DNA of 64,000 nucleotides from Pandoraea norimbergensis (GTDB lineage: Bacteria > Pseudomonadota > Gammaproteobacteria > Burkholderiales > Burkholderiaceae): contig NZ_CP013480.3 of the NCBI RefSeq assembly GCF_001465545.3, forward strand, positions 868,001 through 932,000, in the 5' to 3' direction. Under the pieces are notes generated by a model. The model searched no databases, had not been told where the DNA came from, and saw nothing but the letters and a program-made list of their open reading frames with translations. Position numbers and translations under genes: made by a program. Of this stretch, positions 1-8,631 are shown one piece after another. Numbering within the stretch: the stretch's first letter is position 1; the number at the start of each line of letters is the position of its first letter.

Positions 1-248
1 TTGAACGCGTAGGTGTTCTGGTATGAGTCGGCGTCGACGAAGGCGACCGAGCCCGCCGTCTGGAACAGGTTGGCCTTTTGTTCTTCGACGCTGGGGGACG
101 TCAGCGATTCGGCGGGCGCATTGACCGTGGTTGTCGGCAGCGTGGCGACCGGCGCGCCGGACGTCTGGGCGAGTGCGTTGCCGCCCAGCGAGGCGAGGGC
201 GAGCGCGATGGCCGTTTGCAACGGCTTCTGTGTGATGGGACGTAGCAT
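1..248 (-). CDS. TonB-dependent outer membrane receptor, N-terminal part (cut by window edge)
   Basis: The reading frame opens at the ATG on the minus strand at 248 and runs off the window after 82 codons. The first 27 residues form a signal peptide with an AIALALASLGGNALA core and cleavage after ALA. The mature start (QTSGAPVATLPTTTVNAP followed by a QTAGSVAFVDADSYQ stretch) looks like the low-complexity linker and the beginning of the plug domain of FecA-like TonB-dependent receptors, which bring iron or copper chelates across the outer membrane. GAGAGACACTC precedes the ATG as a weak ribosome binding site. The neighbour upstream on the same strand is a DUF2946 protein, a family often seen beside metal receptors. 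The substrate cannot be told from this fragment. Confidence 0.68.
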   Translation of the reverse strand, partial: MLRPITQKPLQTAIALALASLGGNALAQTSGAPVATLPTTTVNAPAESLTSPSVEEQKANLFQTAGSVAFVDADSYQNTYAF

Positions 249-304
249 GAGTGTCTCTCTGGCGACGGGTAAGCCGTCGCTCAATGATCAGGATTGCCGT
301 GTGC

Positions 305-320
305 CATGACGTAGGTCATG
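305..320. promoter_or_regulatory. Palindrome upstream of the TonB receptor
   Basis: CATGAC-N4-GTCATG is a perfect inverted repeat 57 to 72 bases upstream of the receptor start. Its place fits an operator. No known regulator is assigned. A related palindrome with a six-base spacer lies at 4978-4995. Confidence 0.3.
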
Positions 321-543
321 CATGTCGCGCACGAGTGCCGGCAGCTCGCGCAAGCAGCGCAGCGCGAGTGACGACGATCCTGCGCACCTTCACGTAACGA
401 GTGAAAAGGGCGCGACGGATCGAGCGTCGTTGCCGGGGCACGACGTGTGACGACAGCAGTACGTCGACGACGATACGGCGGAAGCGGTCTGTCGCAAATC
501 ACCACTGACCGGCGGCAAGCCAGTGAGCGGGAAGACGACGTGA

Positions 544-1041
544 TCAAAGGGTCAGAGAGGGTGGCGCGCGCGCCAGTGCTGCGGAGAAACGGGCGCGCGG
601 ATAGAACGGCACCAGCACGCGGGGGGCGTCGGCGATGCCTGTCGGCGCGGCAGTGGGGAGGGTGATGAAATCGGTGGTGACGAGCGTCTGGTGCGACCAG
701 AGCGAGCAGTAGCCGCACTTTTCCCAGTGTTCGGCAGACGCCAGCGAGTGGTCCGGGCCGTCATGTGCACTGTGAAGTTGGGTCGCGTCGCCCGTCGCAG
801 GCGGTGCCTGGGCGTCGTCGTGGCCAGAATGGCCATCGTGCACCGCAGCGCGCTGCGCGTCGGCGCGCGGGGTGCTGTTTGTCCCCAGCGCAGCCTGCGT
901 GCCCTGTACCGTGCAGTAGACCGCGAACGGGTCCTTCTGCATGGCCGCACGCCATTGCGCGATCGCCGGCATGAGCGCTGCCAGCAGGATCGCCAGTAAG
1001 GCGATCCCGATGGCGACGCGATGCTGACGGAGCTTGCGCAT
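544..1041 (-). CDS. DUF2946 family protein, metal-associated, exported or membrane anchored
   Basis: The 165-residue protein begins with a basic start and one hydrophobic segment (about residues 10-27, VAIGIALLAILLAALMPAIA) that acts as an anchor or signal. A His/Asp-rich stretch follows (HDGHSGHDD, about residues 68-76). The motif EKCGYCSLWSHQ near residue 107 is the CxxC...H signature of DUF2946, small proteins often found with copper or other metal genes in proteobacteria. The Cys and His residues suggest metal binding outside the inner membrane; this is inference. It lies upstream of the TonB receptor on the same strand with about 295 bases between them that hold no other convincing gene. 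Confidence 0.78.
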   Translation of the reverse strand: MRKLRQHRVAIGIALLAILLAALMPAIAQWRAAMQKDPFAVYCTVQGTQAALGTNSTPRADAQRAAVHDGHSGHDDAQAPPATGDATQLHSAHDGPDHSLASAEHWEKCGYCSLWSHQTLVTTDFITLPTAAPTGIADAPRVLVPFYPRARFSAALARAPPSLTL

Positions 1042-1208
1042 GTCTGGGCCGAAGTTACGTAAAGTGTACGTTCAGGGAACCAGGCATTGTAGGGGCTGTC
1101 GTCACGGCACGTAAATGTTTTGCGTTCTCATGTAGGGAGGACGCGACAATTTGACGCATCGCCTCTCCCGGGGCTGCCAGCGCGAGGAGATTGCACGTTA
1201 ACCGGCCC

Positions 1209-1248
1209 AAAAAAGAGGTGCCGCCTGCCCCCCGGCAGAAGCGGCACC
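1209..1248 (-). terminator. Intrinsic terminator of ompW
   Basis: On the minus strand a GGTGCCGC/GCGGCACC stem with an inner CTGCC/GGCAG extension is followed by a run of six U (the A run at 1209-1214). It lies about 60 bases past the ompW stop codon. Confidence 0.85.
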
Positions 1249-1310
1249 CCACACCGGAAACCGGTCTCCTCATTCGTACGTCATTCGTCCAGCAGCGGTC
1301 CGGCAGCGCG

Positions 1311-2018
1311 TCAGAACTTCACGCCGACACCCACGCCGACGATGAGCGGATCGATGTGCAGCGTGCCGAGATCGGTGCCGGCCAGCGACGTATCGGTCTT
1401 CATCCAGATCTTCTTGATGTCGATGTTGAAGAACATGTTCTTCGTCATCTGAATATCCACGCCCGCTTGCAGGGCCGGGCCGACGCTATGGTTCTTGATC
1501 GAGATCGGTGTGCCGCCCGCGTTCAGGCTGCTGTTCCAGAAGCGCGTGTAGTTGATGCCGGCGCCGACATACGGGCGCACTTTGCCCGCGTGGTTGAAGT
1601 GGTATTGCAGCAGCAGCGTCGGCGGCAGCACGTTCACGCCGCCCAGATGGCCGAGGTTCGACGTGAGTTGGTGGCGCGACATGCCGAGAATCAGTTCGAC
1701 CCCGACGTTGTCGAGAATCATGTACGTGAAGTCGAGCTCCGGCACGATGGCGTTGTTCACCGTGACGCCCAGCGTGGGCAGCACGCTGCCACTGGCATGC
1801 GAGTCCGGCAGGATGCCGATGGCGCGCACGCGCGCGAGGATGTCGCCGGCGTAGATGCCTTGCGAGCTGTCCTTGATGAAACCGAACGTCTTCGGCTGTG
1901 CGGCACCTGTGGTGGTGCTGGTGGTGTCGGTAGCCTGTGCCGTAGCGCTTGCGCTGAAGAACGCGGCACCGGCAACAACTGCGGCGGCGATGGCCGTGGT
2001 GCCGAGGGAGTGCTTCAT
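1311..2018 (-). CDS. ompW: OmpW family outer membrane protein
   Basis: A 235-residue OmpW-type eight-stranded beta-barrel that makes a narrow hydrophobic channel in the outer membrane. The start at 2018 is chosen because GGAAA lies 7 bases upstream and the protein then opens with a proper signal peptide (MKHSLGTTAIAAAVV...ASATAQ). The upstream TTG at 2093 in the same frame would give an unlikely basic extension and overlaps the operator. The body shows the OmpW pattern (GDILARVRAIGILPDS near the start, then PTLLLQYHF, RPYVGAGINYTRFW) and ends in VGVGVKF, the terminal Phe needed for barrel assembly. It stands alone between a terminator and an FNR-type promoter. OmpW homologues are under FNR or ANR control in enterobacteria and Pseudomonas. 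Confidence 0.94.
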   Translation of the reverse strand: MKHSLGTTAIAAAVVAGAAFFSASATAQATDTTSTTTGAAQPKTFGFIKDSSQGIYAGDILARVRAIGILPDSHASGSVLPTLGVTVNNAIVPELDFTYMILDNVGVELILGMSRHQLTSNLGHLGGVNVLPPTLLLQYHFNHAGKVRPYVGAGINYTRFWNSSLNAGGTPISIKNHSVGPALQAGVDIQMTKNMFFNIDIKKIWMKTDTSLAGTDLGTLHIDPLIVGVGVGVKF

Positions 2019-2044
2019 GATGATTTCCAAAGTCGTGAGTGAGC

Positions 2045-2093
2045 ACGACCGATGGTAGAAGCGCCTCCCTGCGGGGAACTTGACGCGCATCAA
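2045..2093 (-). promoter_or_regulatory. FNR/ANR-type class II promoter of ompW
   Basis: TTGACGCGCATCAA at 2080-2093 matches the FNR consensus TTGAT-N4-ATCAA with one mismatch. A -10 like hexamer TACCAT lies at 2057-2052 on the minus strand. If its first base is -12, the start site is 2045 and the centre of the FNR box falls exactly at -41.5, the class II position. The leader to the ATG is then 27 bases and includes the GGAAA ribosome site. Confidence 0.72.
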
Positions 2094-2294
2094 GCGCGCG
2101 AAAACCCTTCATGGCAGTGCGACAAACTGTCGCGCATTCGTGTGCGGTCAGTCGCGCGGCTGCAACATCGCCGTGAGCGATTGCACCGCTCGTGCGTCTC
2201 TTCGCCACTCGGCAACCGCGCCGTTCAAGCCCGCGAATGCCGGCCATCCTCCCTGTTTTGGTAGGATGCGGACTTTGCCACGCGTTCCCCCATC

Positions 2295-4823
2295 GTGAAG
2301 CGCCTGATTTCGTCGCTGTTGCATGCCATCGCCCAAGCGGGCCGGCATGGTATTCGTCTGCTGCAACCGCTGCTGCAACGCCTGCAACCGTTCGCTGCCC
2401 GCGCTTGGCACCATCTGCGCCACCCCACGCGTCGCGGCGTGCTGATCGCCGTTGCGGCGGTCCCGGCGCTGTTCGTCGCCTACACGCTGATCCTGATTCC
2501 GTTCACGCCCGGTATCCGCGACATTCGCCGTGCAAAGGTCGACCAGCCCGCGCAAGTGCTGTCCGCAGACGGGAAGCTGCTCGCCGAGTTCCGGCCGTCC
2601 AATCGGGAATGGGTCGCGCTCAAGGATGTGTCGCCCAATGTGATCAAGGCGTTGGTCTCGACCGAAGACCACCGCTTCTACGAACACCACGGTATCGACC
2701 TGAAGCGTACGGCGTCGGCGGCGCTGCATACGTTCTCGGGCGACCGGCAGGGCGGCTCCACCCTCACGCAGCAGCTTGCCCGCAATCTGTATCCGGATGC
2801 GATCGGCCGCGCGCCCACGCTGACACGCAAGCTCAAGGAAGCCATCACTGCGCTCAAGATCGAGGCGCTGTATACCAAGCCTGAGATTCTCGAGACGTAT
2901 CTGAACACCGTGCCGTTCCTGTACAACGCGTACGGCATCGAGATGGCGGCGCGCACGTATTTCGACAAGTCGGCCGATCAACTGGATGTGGTCGAAGCGG
3001 CCACGCTCGTCGGCATGCTCAAGGGCAACAGCTATTACAACCCGGTGATCAATCCCGAGCGCGCGCTGCAACGTCGCAACACCGTGCTCGCGCAGATGGT
3101 GAAGTACGGCGACCTCGATGCGTCGAAGCTGGCGGCATTGCAGAAGCGCCCGCTGCGGATCAACTTCGAGCGACAGACGGAAGAGCCGGGGCCGGCGCCG
3201 CATTTCGCGCAGCAATTGCGCAAGTGGCTGATCGGCTGGGCGGATCGCAACGACTACAACATTTATTCCGACGGGCTGGTGGTGCACACCACCATTGACT
3301 CACGGCTTCAGACGATGGCCACGCAGGCACTGACGCGTCAGGCCAATCAGTTGCAGGGCATCGCGGACGCGAACTGGTCGGCACGCGGCGGCTGGCGCGA
3401 CAGCACGGCGCTGGTGCAGTCGTTCGTGCGCGAGTCTGCCGAGTATCGCAACGCGGTGGCCGGTGGCGAAGCGCCCGAGGCCGCCATGAAGCGCCTGCTC
3501 GCCGACAAGACCTTCATGCAGAACCTGCGCGCGACCAAGACGCGCGTGCAGGCAGGCTTCCTCGCCATCGACCCGCGCTCGGGCTCGATTCGCGCATGGG
3601 TGGGCAGCCGCGACTTCACGATCGATCCTTTTGACCACGTGCAGCAGGCGCGTCGTCAACCGGGCTCGACGTTCAAACCTTTTGTGTACGGCGCGGCGTT
3701 CATCAAGGGCGCGAAGCCGGAGGACACCATCGTCGATCAGACGGTGGAAATTCCGCTGGCTGGCGGCGAAATCTGGCGTCCGAGCGACGATACCGCGCCG
3801 ACGAACAAACCGATGGCATTGCGCGACGCGCTCGCGCAATCGCGCAACACCGTGACGGCGCAATTGATGCAGGAAGTCGGGCCGTCGCGCGTGGTCGGGC
3901 TGGCCCGTGCAATGGGCGTGCGTGAAAGCAAGCTCGATCCGGTGCCGTCGCTGGCGCTGGGCACGAGCCCGGTGTCGCTCAAGGAGATGGTGGTCTCCTA
4001 CGGCACGATTGCCGATGGCGGTGAGTATCGCGAGCCGACCATGGTCACCGAGATCACCAATAGCGAAGGCGACGTGCTGGCTACCTTCTCTCCGGCGCGC
4101 CCCGAACGCGCGCTCTCCGAAGCCGACGACTACACGCTGCTAGACACCATGCGCGGTGTGATCAATCGCGGCACCGGGAATGCCATCCGCACGCGATTTG
4201 GCATTCGCGCGGACGTGGCGGGCAAGACCGGCACGACGCAAGACAACGCCGACGGCTGGTTCATCCTCATGCAGCCGCAGTTGGTGGCTGGGGCGTGGGT
4301 GGGCTTCAACGACAGCCGCATCACGTTGCGCAGCGACTACTGGGGGCAGGGTGCCCACAGTGCGCTGCCGATCGTGGGCGATGTGGTCTCGCGTGCGCTG
4401 CGCGCGAAGCTCATCGATCCGAACGCCCGCTTCGAAGCGCCGGACAATCATCACTGGTACAGCGACTGGTGGACAAGTGCGAGCGATTGGGTGACGGGGT
4501 TGTTCGCGAAGAAAGCGGCACCGGAGCCTAAGCCGAAAGCGCCAGTGAAGCGTCAGGCGGCGCCTGCCCCGGCGCCGTCCCCATCGGCACCCAGCGCGGC
4601 CAGTACAACCATCGACAGCGGCCCGCTGCCGGTGCCCGTGGCCTCGGCGGTGCTGGCACAGCCGGACGCCGCATCGGCTGCCATTGCACCGCGCAGCACG
4701 ACGATCCCCGGTGTACCGGGCGAATGGGATGGCCCGGGCGCGACCTCGGGCGTTGCGCCGCCGACGTCGGTTCCGGTCATTCCGCAAACGCCGTCCGGCT
4801 CTGCGCCCGCCTCGGCCCAGTAA
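2295..4823 (+). CDS. Class A penicillin-binding protein (PBP1A family)
   Basis: An 842-residue bifunctional peptidoglycan synthase that polymerises lipid II and cross-links glycan strands in the periplasm. A cytoplasmic tail and one membrane segment (about 47-69) are followed by the GT51 transglycosylase domain with the catalytic Glu124 in EDHRFYEHHG, GGSTLTQQLARNL at 153-165 and RKLKEA near 178. The transpeptidase domain shows Ser458-T-F-Lys461, S516-R-N518 and K644-T-G. After about residue 725 the tail is rich in Pro, Ala and Ser and is probably disordered. The start is GTG with no clear ribosome site; no in-frame ATG precedes the membrane segment. The last codons lie in a 12-bp tandem repeat that continues past the stop. 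It is a single gene with no visible partner. Confidence 0.95.
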   Translation: MKRLISSLLHAIAQAGRHGIRLLQPLLQRLQPFAARAWHHLRHPTRRGVLIAVAAVPALFVAYTLILIPFTPGIRDIRRAKVDQPAQVLSADGKLLAEFRPSNREWVALKDVSPNVIKALVSTEDHRFYEHHGIDLKRTASAALHTFSGDRQGGSTLTQQLARNLYPDAIGRAPTLTRKLKEAITALKIEALYTKPEILETYLNTVPFLYNAYGIEMAARTYFDKSADQLDVVEAATLVGMLKGNSYYNPVINPERALQRRNTVLAQMVKYGDLDASKLAALQKRPLRINFERQTEEPGPAPHFAQQLRKWLIGWADRNDYNIYSDGLVVHTTIDSRLQTMATQALTRQANQLQGIADANWSARGGWRDSTALVQSFVRESAEYRNAVAGGEAPEAAMKRLLADKTFMQNLRATKTRVQAGFLAIDPRSGSIRAWVGSRDFTIDPFDHVQQARRQPGSTFKPFVYGAAFIKGAKPEDTIVDQTVEIPLAGGEIWRPSDDTAPTNKPMALRDALAQSRNTVTAQLMQEVGPSRVVGLARAMGVRESKLDPVPSLALGTSPVSLKEMVVSYGTIADGGEYREPTMVTEITNSEGDVLATFSPARPERALSEADDYTLLDTMRGVINRGTGNAIRTRFGIRADVAGKTGTTQDNADGWFILMQPQLVAGAWVGFNDSRITLRSDYWGQGAHSALPIVGDVVSRALRAKLIDPNARFEAPDNHHWYSDWWTSASDWVTGLFAKKAAPEPKPKAPVKRQAAPAPAPSPSAPSAASTTIDSGPLPVPVASAVLAQPDAASAAIAPRSTTIPGVPGEWDGPGATSGVAPPTSVPVIPQTPSGSAPASAQ

Positions 4824-4913
4824 GAGGTTCAGTACGGGGCTCAGTACGGGGCTCGGTAGTGCGCCCAGTAGCGCGCCCAGTAGCGCGCTCAATACGGGGC
4901 TCAGTAATGGACT
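4818..4913 (+). repeat. 12-bp tandem repeat containing the PBP stop codon
   Basis: Eight contiguous units of exactly 12 bp start at 4818, 4830, 4842, 4854, 4866, 4878, 4890 and 4902. Units resemble CAGTACGGGGCT or CAGTAGCGCGCC. The first unit holds the final Gln codon and the TAA stop of the penicillin-binding protein. The period is four codons, so the array is in frame with that gene, and its second codon alternates between Tyr (TAC) and stop (TAA, TAG). Confidence 0.9.
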
Positions 4914-4955
4914 CGACAAGGCCACCGGGCTTGCTGCCCGGCCGGCCGAAATTGC

Positions 4956-4995
4956 CATAACAGTTATGCCAGATTCTCATGACTGCCACGTCATG
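4956..4995. promoter_or_regulatory. Two palindromes upstream of the LysR gene at 5071
   Basis: CATAAC-A-GTTATG (4956-4968) and CATGAC-N6-GTCATG (4978-4995) are perfect inverted repeats 75 to 115 bases before the LysR start. LysR regulators often bind such sites at their own promoters. An AT-rich stretch (TATATTCATAACGATATAA) near 5003-5023 may hold the -10 region. Confidence 0.35.
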
Positions 4996-5070
4996 GCATG
5001 CGCTATATTCATAACGATATAACGGGGATGAAACGAGCCTCCCCGGCCACATCGGGGGAGGACGTCAGCC

Positions 5071-5994
5071 ATGTTTATCCGGCAGTTGAGTTATCTCGTC
5101 GCGCTTTCGCAAGCGCAGCATTTCCGTCGCGCGGCCGAATTGTGCAACGTGTCTCAGCCCACGTTGTCGGGCGCCATCCGCAGCATTGAAGAGGAGTTCG
5201 GCCTGCCCATCGTGCGGCGTGGCCGCCGCTTCGAAGGCTTCACGCCCGAAGGCGAGCGTGTGCTGGCTTGGGCGCGTCAGGTGCTGGCCGACTGTGAGGG
5301 GTTGCGGCAGGAGGCCAGTGCGAGCCGTCGCGAGGTGGCGGGTTGCCTGCGTATCGGTGCCATTCCCACGGCGTTGCCGCTCGTGCCGCTGCTCACCGAT
5401 GCGTGCTTGCGGGAATTCCCCGGCATGCGCCATGAGGTCTACACGCTATCGGCAACGCAGGCGCTGCGTCAGCTCGCCGAACTCGATCTCGATGTCGGCC
5501 TCAGTTATCTCGACGATCCGCGATTGCGCGAGTTCGAGACCATTCCGCTGTTTCGCGAGCGCTATGTGTTGATCGCGCGCGATGAGACGGCGCTGGCAGG
5601 CCGTACGACGCTCTCATGGCATGAAGCCGCGAAACTGCCGCTTTGTCTGCTCACCAGCAATATGCAGTGCCGTCAGGGCATCGATGCGGCGCTGGCGCGC
5701 GCCGGGACATCGGCGTCGCCACGTGTCGAAACGGATTCGCTGATGGCGCTCTACGCCCATGTGCGTTGCGCCGGGTTGTACAGCATCGTGCCGCACAGCG
5801 TGTTGTGTCTGGCAGAGATGCGCGACGAATTGCACGCGGTGCCATTGCAGCCTGCGCTGCATCGCGAGATCGGTTTGATTCTGCGTGAGCGTCAGCCGCG
5901 CCCACCGCTGCTGGACGCGGCCATTACCGCGTTCCGCTCGGTGGATCTGCAATCGCGGCTCGATGCGTTGTTGCCCGCGCCAGCGCTTGTATAG
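5071..5994 (+). CDS. LysR family transcriptional regulator
   Basis: A 307-residue regulator with an N-terminal winged helix-turn-helix (about residues 1-60, with FRRAAELCNVSQPTLSGAIRSIEEEFGLPIV cut short here for length in the family) and a two-lobed ligand domain from about 90. The sequence style (FIRQLSYLVALSQAQHFRRAA, and RRGRRFEGFTPEGERVLAWA) is that of regulators which in beta-proteobacteria often stand beside formate dehydrogenase genes. No fds cluster is present here, but a single-subunit formate dehydrogenase lies 2.6 kb downstream; a link is only a guess. The gene ends 13 bases before the convergent oxidoreductase gene. Confidence 0.9.
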   Translation: MFIRQLSYLVALSQAQHFRRAAELCNVSQPTLSGAIRSIEEEFGLPIVRRGRRFEGFTPEGERVLAWARQVLADCEGLRQEASASRREVAGCLRIGAIPTALPLVPLLTDACLREFPGMRHEVYTLSATQALRQLAELDLDVGLSYLDDPRLREFETIPLFRERYVLIARDETALAGRTTLSWHEAAKLPLCLLTSNMQCRQGIDAALARAGTSASPRVETDSLMALYAHVRCAGLYSIVPHSVLCLAEMRDELHAVPLQPALHREIGLILRERQPRPPLLDAAITAFRSVDLQSRLDALLPAPALV

Positions 5995-6007
5995 CTATAC
6001 GGCAACG

Positions 6008-6991
6008 TCAGCCCGCTGATGCGTCGAGCGTGAAGACGGTGCGAACCGGGCTATCGACCAGCGCCCAATGCTGACCCAGTTCGGCCAACGGAATCGCCGC
6101 TGTGGGAATCCGCAATCCAGCCGGGCGTGCCGCATGTAGCACTTCCTTCACGGCGTGCAACAGCCGTGGCAACGGCACGCTGCCGATACCACTGCCCATC
6201 AACGTGATCGCGCTGGCACGCAGCACGGCACCCGGCAACACGACGTCGTTACCGCCGACCGACCCAATCTGTACGAAGCGGACCGGTTGCCCCTCCGGCG
6301 AATGTTTGGCGGCGGCGATCAACAACGCCCGTGCGCTGGCACCCCACAGATAATCGAGCACGACGTCCACGCCTTGCGCGAAATGCGGCGCGAACGTATG
6401 ACTCAAGCCGTCGTCGTCTTTCGCATCGTCGTCCTGAATCAGCGAAATCGTGATGTCGGCACCCGCTTGTTTGAGCGCGGCCAACGCGACCGGATTGCGC
6501 CCCGTCGCGATGATCTTCCCCGCGCCGAGATACCGGGCGATGCGCACCGCCAACTGGCCCGACGCGCCGGTCGCGCCGTTGATCAGCACCGTCTCGCCCG
6601 CGACGAACTTCGCACGCTCGGTGAGCGCGGCCCACGACGACATGCCGGGAATGGCGATGGCTGCTGCGGTCACGTCGTCCAGATCGTCGGGCAGTGCAAT
6701 GCACTGCGACGCGCGGGCGAGGCTGCGTTCGGCCATGGCACCGTACGGCGCCGGTGGCCCGAAGAAGTACACCCGCTGGCCATCTTCGAGACGTCCTGTG
6801 CCATCGACGCCAGCGACAAACGGATAGCCGCCCGACGACGAGTAATGCGCACCGGCGGCGCGCGAGCGCGTGACACGGCTCAGTGCGGCGGCGCTGACGT
6901 CGATCAGGTGATGGTCGGGCAACGCCTGCGGTGCGCCGAAATCCGCGTAGACGGGCGGGTGACCGGTTTCTTTGACGACAGCGGCTTTCAT
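6008..6991 (-). CDS. Quinone oxidoreductase-like medium-chain reductase
   Basis: A 327-residue zinc-free medium-chain dehydrogenase/reductase, expected to reduce quinones or enones with NADPH. The N-terminal GroES-like domain (AAVVKETGHPPVYADFG...) lacks the structural zinc Cys cluster. The Rossmann fold shows INGATGASGQLAVRIA near residues 136-151 and ATGRNP after the second strand, whose Arg suits an NADPH phosphate. It is divergent from an AraC regulator whose start is about 100 bases away, so that regulator is the likely controller. Substrate unknown. Confidence 0.85.
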   Translation of the reverse strand: MKAAVVKETGHPPVYADFGAPQALPDHHLIDVSAAALSRVTRSRAAGAHYSSSGGYPFVAGVDGTGRLEDGQRVYFFGPPAPYGAMAERSLARASQCIALPDDLDDVTAAAIAIPGMSSWAALTERAKFVAGETVLINGATGASGQLAVRIARYLGAGKIIATGRNPVALAALKQAGADITISLIQDDDAKDDDGLSHTFAPHFAQGVDVVLDYLWGASARALLIAAAKHSPEGQPVRFVQIGSVGGNDVVLPGAVLRASAITLMGSGIGSVPLPRLLHAVKEVLHAARPAGLRIPTAAIPLAELGQHWALVDSPVRTVFTLDASAG

Positions 6992-7093
6992 GGCAGTTCC
7001 TTCATGGTGACGGAGGGGGATAACGGCCTCAGTCTAGGCGTGCAGACAAGACCCGACTCCGGTATAAATGTCATTCGATACGGAGTTTCGGCC

Positions 7094-7918
7094 ATGCCCG
7101 CCGCTATGCCCGCCCCCATCCCCATTGTTCGCCCGGATCTGCTGACCTCACCTGCCGCGCCATTTCTGGCGGCCGGGGAATTGACGCAGCCGGAGGCGCG
7201 CGAGAAGTCGCCGCATCGACACGCACACGGGCAACTGATGGGTGCGCTCACCGGGCTGGTCTCGGTGGGGCTCGACAAGCACCAGTGGGTTGTCCCGGCG
7301 ATTCACGCGATCTGGATTCCGCCGCACTACGTGCATTCGGTACGCTCTCACGGGCCGTTCTCGGGATGGAGTGTTTTCATTCGGGAGGCGCGCTGTGGTG
7401 AACTACCGCCAGAGCCCCGCGCCATCCGCACGTCTGCGCTGCTGCGAGAAGCGGTACGGCGCGCGGCGACATGGTCCGGCACATTGACGGACGATGGGCT
7501 CGACGCCGCACAGACTCGCATCGCGGAAGTGATTGTCGATGAGGTGAGAGTGGCGTCACCGGCATCGCTCGGGCTGCCGTTGCCCGAAGACCCGAGACTC
7601 GTGCGCATCACCGATGCACTGGCGGCCGACCTGTCGGATGCCCGGCGGCTGGAGGAATGGGCGGCGTGGGCTGGCTTAGCGCCGCGTACGCTGAGCCGGC
7701 ATTTCATGGCGCAGACGGGCATGACGTTCGCGCAGTGGCGCCAGCAAGCGCGACTGCTGCGTGCGCTCGAACAACTCGCAGCGGGCGTGTCAGTCACGAC
7801 GATTGCGCTCGATCTCGGCTACGAGAACGTCAGTGCATTCATCGACATGTTCCGCCGCGCGATGGGGACGACGCCGGGTCGGTATGCGAGCGACGAGCGT
7901 CTACAATCCAGCCCATGA
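7094..7918 (+). CDS. AraC family transcriptional regulator with cupin sensor domain
   Basis: A 274-residue regulator. The N-terminal half is a cupin-like sensor (HRHAHGQLMGALTGL near residue 40, WIPPHYVHSV near 77). The C-terminal half has two helix-turn-helix units (LSDARRLEEWAAWAGLAPRTLSRHF and VTTIALDLGYENVSAFIDMF, the family's second-helix signature). The start at 7094 is chosen for GGAG 8 bases upstream; ATG 7106 is possible. Its stop overlaps the start of the following acetyltransferase (ATGA), so the two are translationally coupled. It is divergent from the quinone oxidoreductase gene and probably controls it. Confidence 0.88.
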   Translation: MPAAMPAPIPIVRPDLLTSPAAPFLAAGELTQPEAREKSPHRHAHGQLMGALTGLVSVGLDKHQWVVPAIHAIWIPPHYVHSVRSHGPFSGWSVFIREARCGELPPEPRAIRTSALLREAVRRAATWSGTLTDDGLDAAQTRIAEVIVDEVRVASPASLGLPLPEDPRLVRITDALAADLSDARRLEEWAAWAGLAPRTLSRHFMAQTGMTFAQWRQQARLLRALEQLAAGVSVTTIALDLGYENVSAFIDMFRRAMGTTPGRYASDERLQSSP

Positions 7919-8421
7919 CACTTCATATTCGCAACGAAACGCCCGCCGACGTGACGGCCATCGAAGCGCTGACGACGGCAGCGTTTCTCAACGCACCGCA
8001 TACCGATCACACCGAGCAGTTCATCGTCAACGCGCTGCGTCGTGCGCAGCAACTGTCGGTATCGCTGGTTGCGCAAGAAGACGGCGTCATCGTGGGGCAC
8101 GTGGCCGTGTCGCCGGTGACGATCTCCGACGGCAGCGCGCGCTGGTACGGTCTGGGGCCGATTTCAGTGGCACCTGACCGGCAAGGTCAAGGTATCGGCA
8201 GCCGCTTGATGCACGCGGCACTCGACGCATTGCGGCAACTCGGCGCGGTCGGTTGCGTCGTGCTTGGCGATCCGCTGTACTACGGGCGCTTCGGCTTTGC
8301 TGCCAACCCTGGCGTGATCCTGCCAGACGTGCCGCCCGAGTATTTCCAGACGGTATCGTTCGACGGTTCGACGCCATCGGGCACCGTGCGCTATCACGAC
8401 GCGTTCAACGCCACATCGTGA
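7915..8421 (+). CDS. GNAT family N-acetyltransferase (YhbS-like)
   Basis: A 168-residue acetyltransferase using acetyl-CoA. The signature GLGPISVAPDRQGQGIGSRLMHAALDALRQLG (about 78-108) contains the Q/R-x-x-G-x-G/A pyrophosphate loop. VLGDPLYYGRFGF near 120-132 is typical of the YhbS branch. The ATG overlaps the stop of the AraC regulator by four bases, and no other start fits the conserved MTLHIRNETPAD opening. Substrate unknown. Confidence 0.88.
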   Translation: MTLHIRNETPADVTAIEALTTAAFLNAPHTDHTEQFIVNALRRAQQLSVSLVAQEDGVIVGHVAVSPVTISDGSARWYGLGPISVAPDRQGQGIGSRLMHAALDALRQLGAVGCVVLGDPLYYGRFGFAANPGVILPDVPPEYFQTVSFDGSTPSGTVRYHDAFNATS

Positions 8422-8631
8422 CCCCATGACGGCTGCAAGATAGCCGCAAGATAGCCGCGCTCGCCAGTTCCCGCAGTTTCCCCTGAGTTTGATAGGCCGG
8501 ACCGATCAACCGATCGGTCGGAACGATTTTCCATCGATGCGTCCTGCACCGATCATTGGCCTCAATGCAGCGACGACACCCAACGTTGGTTACGTCGCCT
8601 AAGCAGACAACAACCTCAGGAGCGAGACATC

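Noticed and set aside
281..718. Possible small gene between the TonB receptor and DUF2946 genes
   Set aside because: The frame overlaps DUF2946 coding DNA and its product is Arg/His-rich and without features.
2148..3287. Long open frame antisense to the PBP gene
   Set aside because: It covers the conserved transglycosylase domain on the other strand and has no motif of its own.
8500..8530. CCGATCGG-type palindromes before the formate dehydrogenase gene
   Set aside because: Short GC palindromes are common in this base composition; spacing gives no convincing operator.
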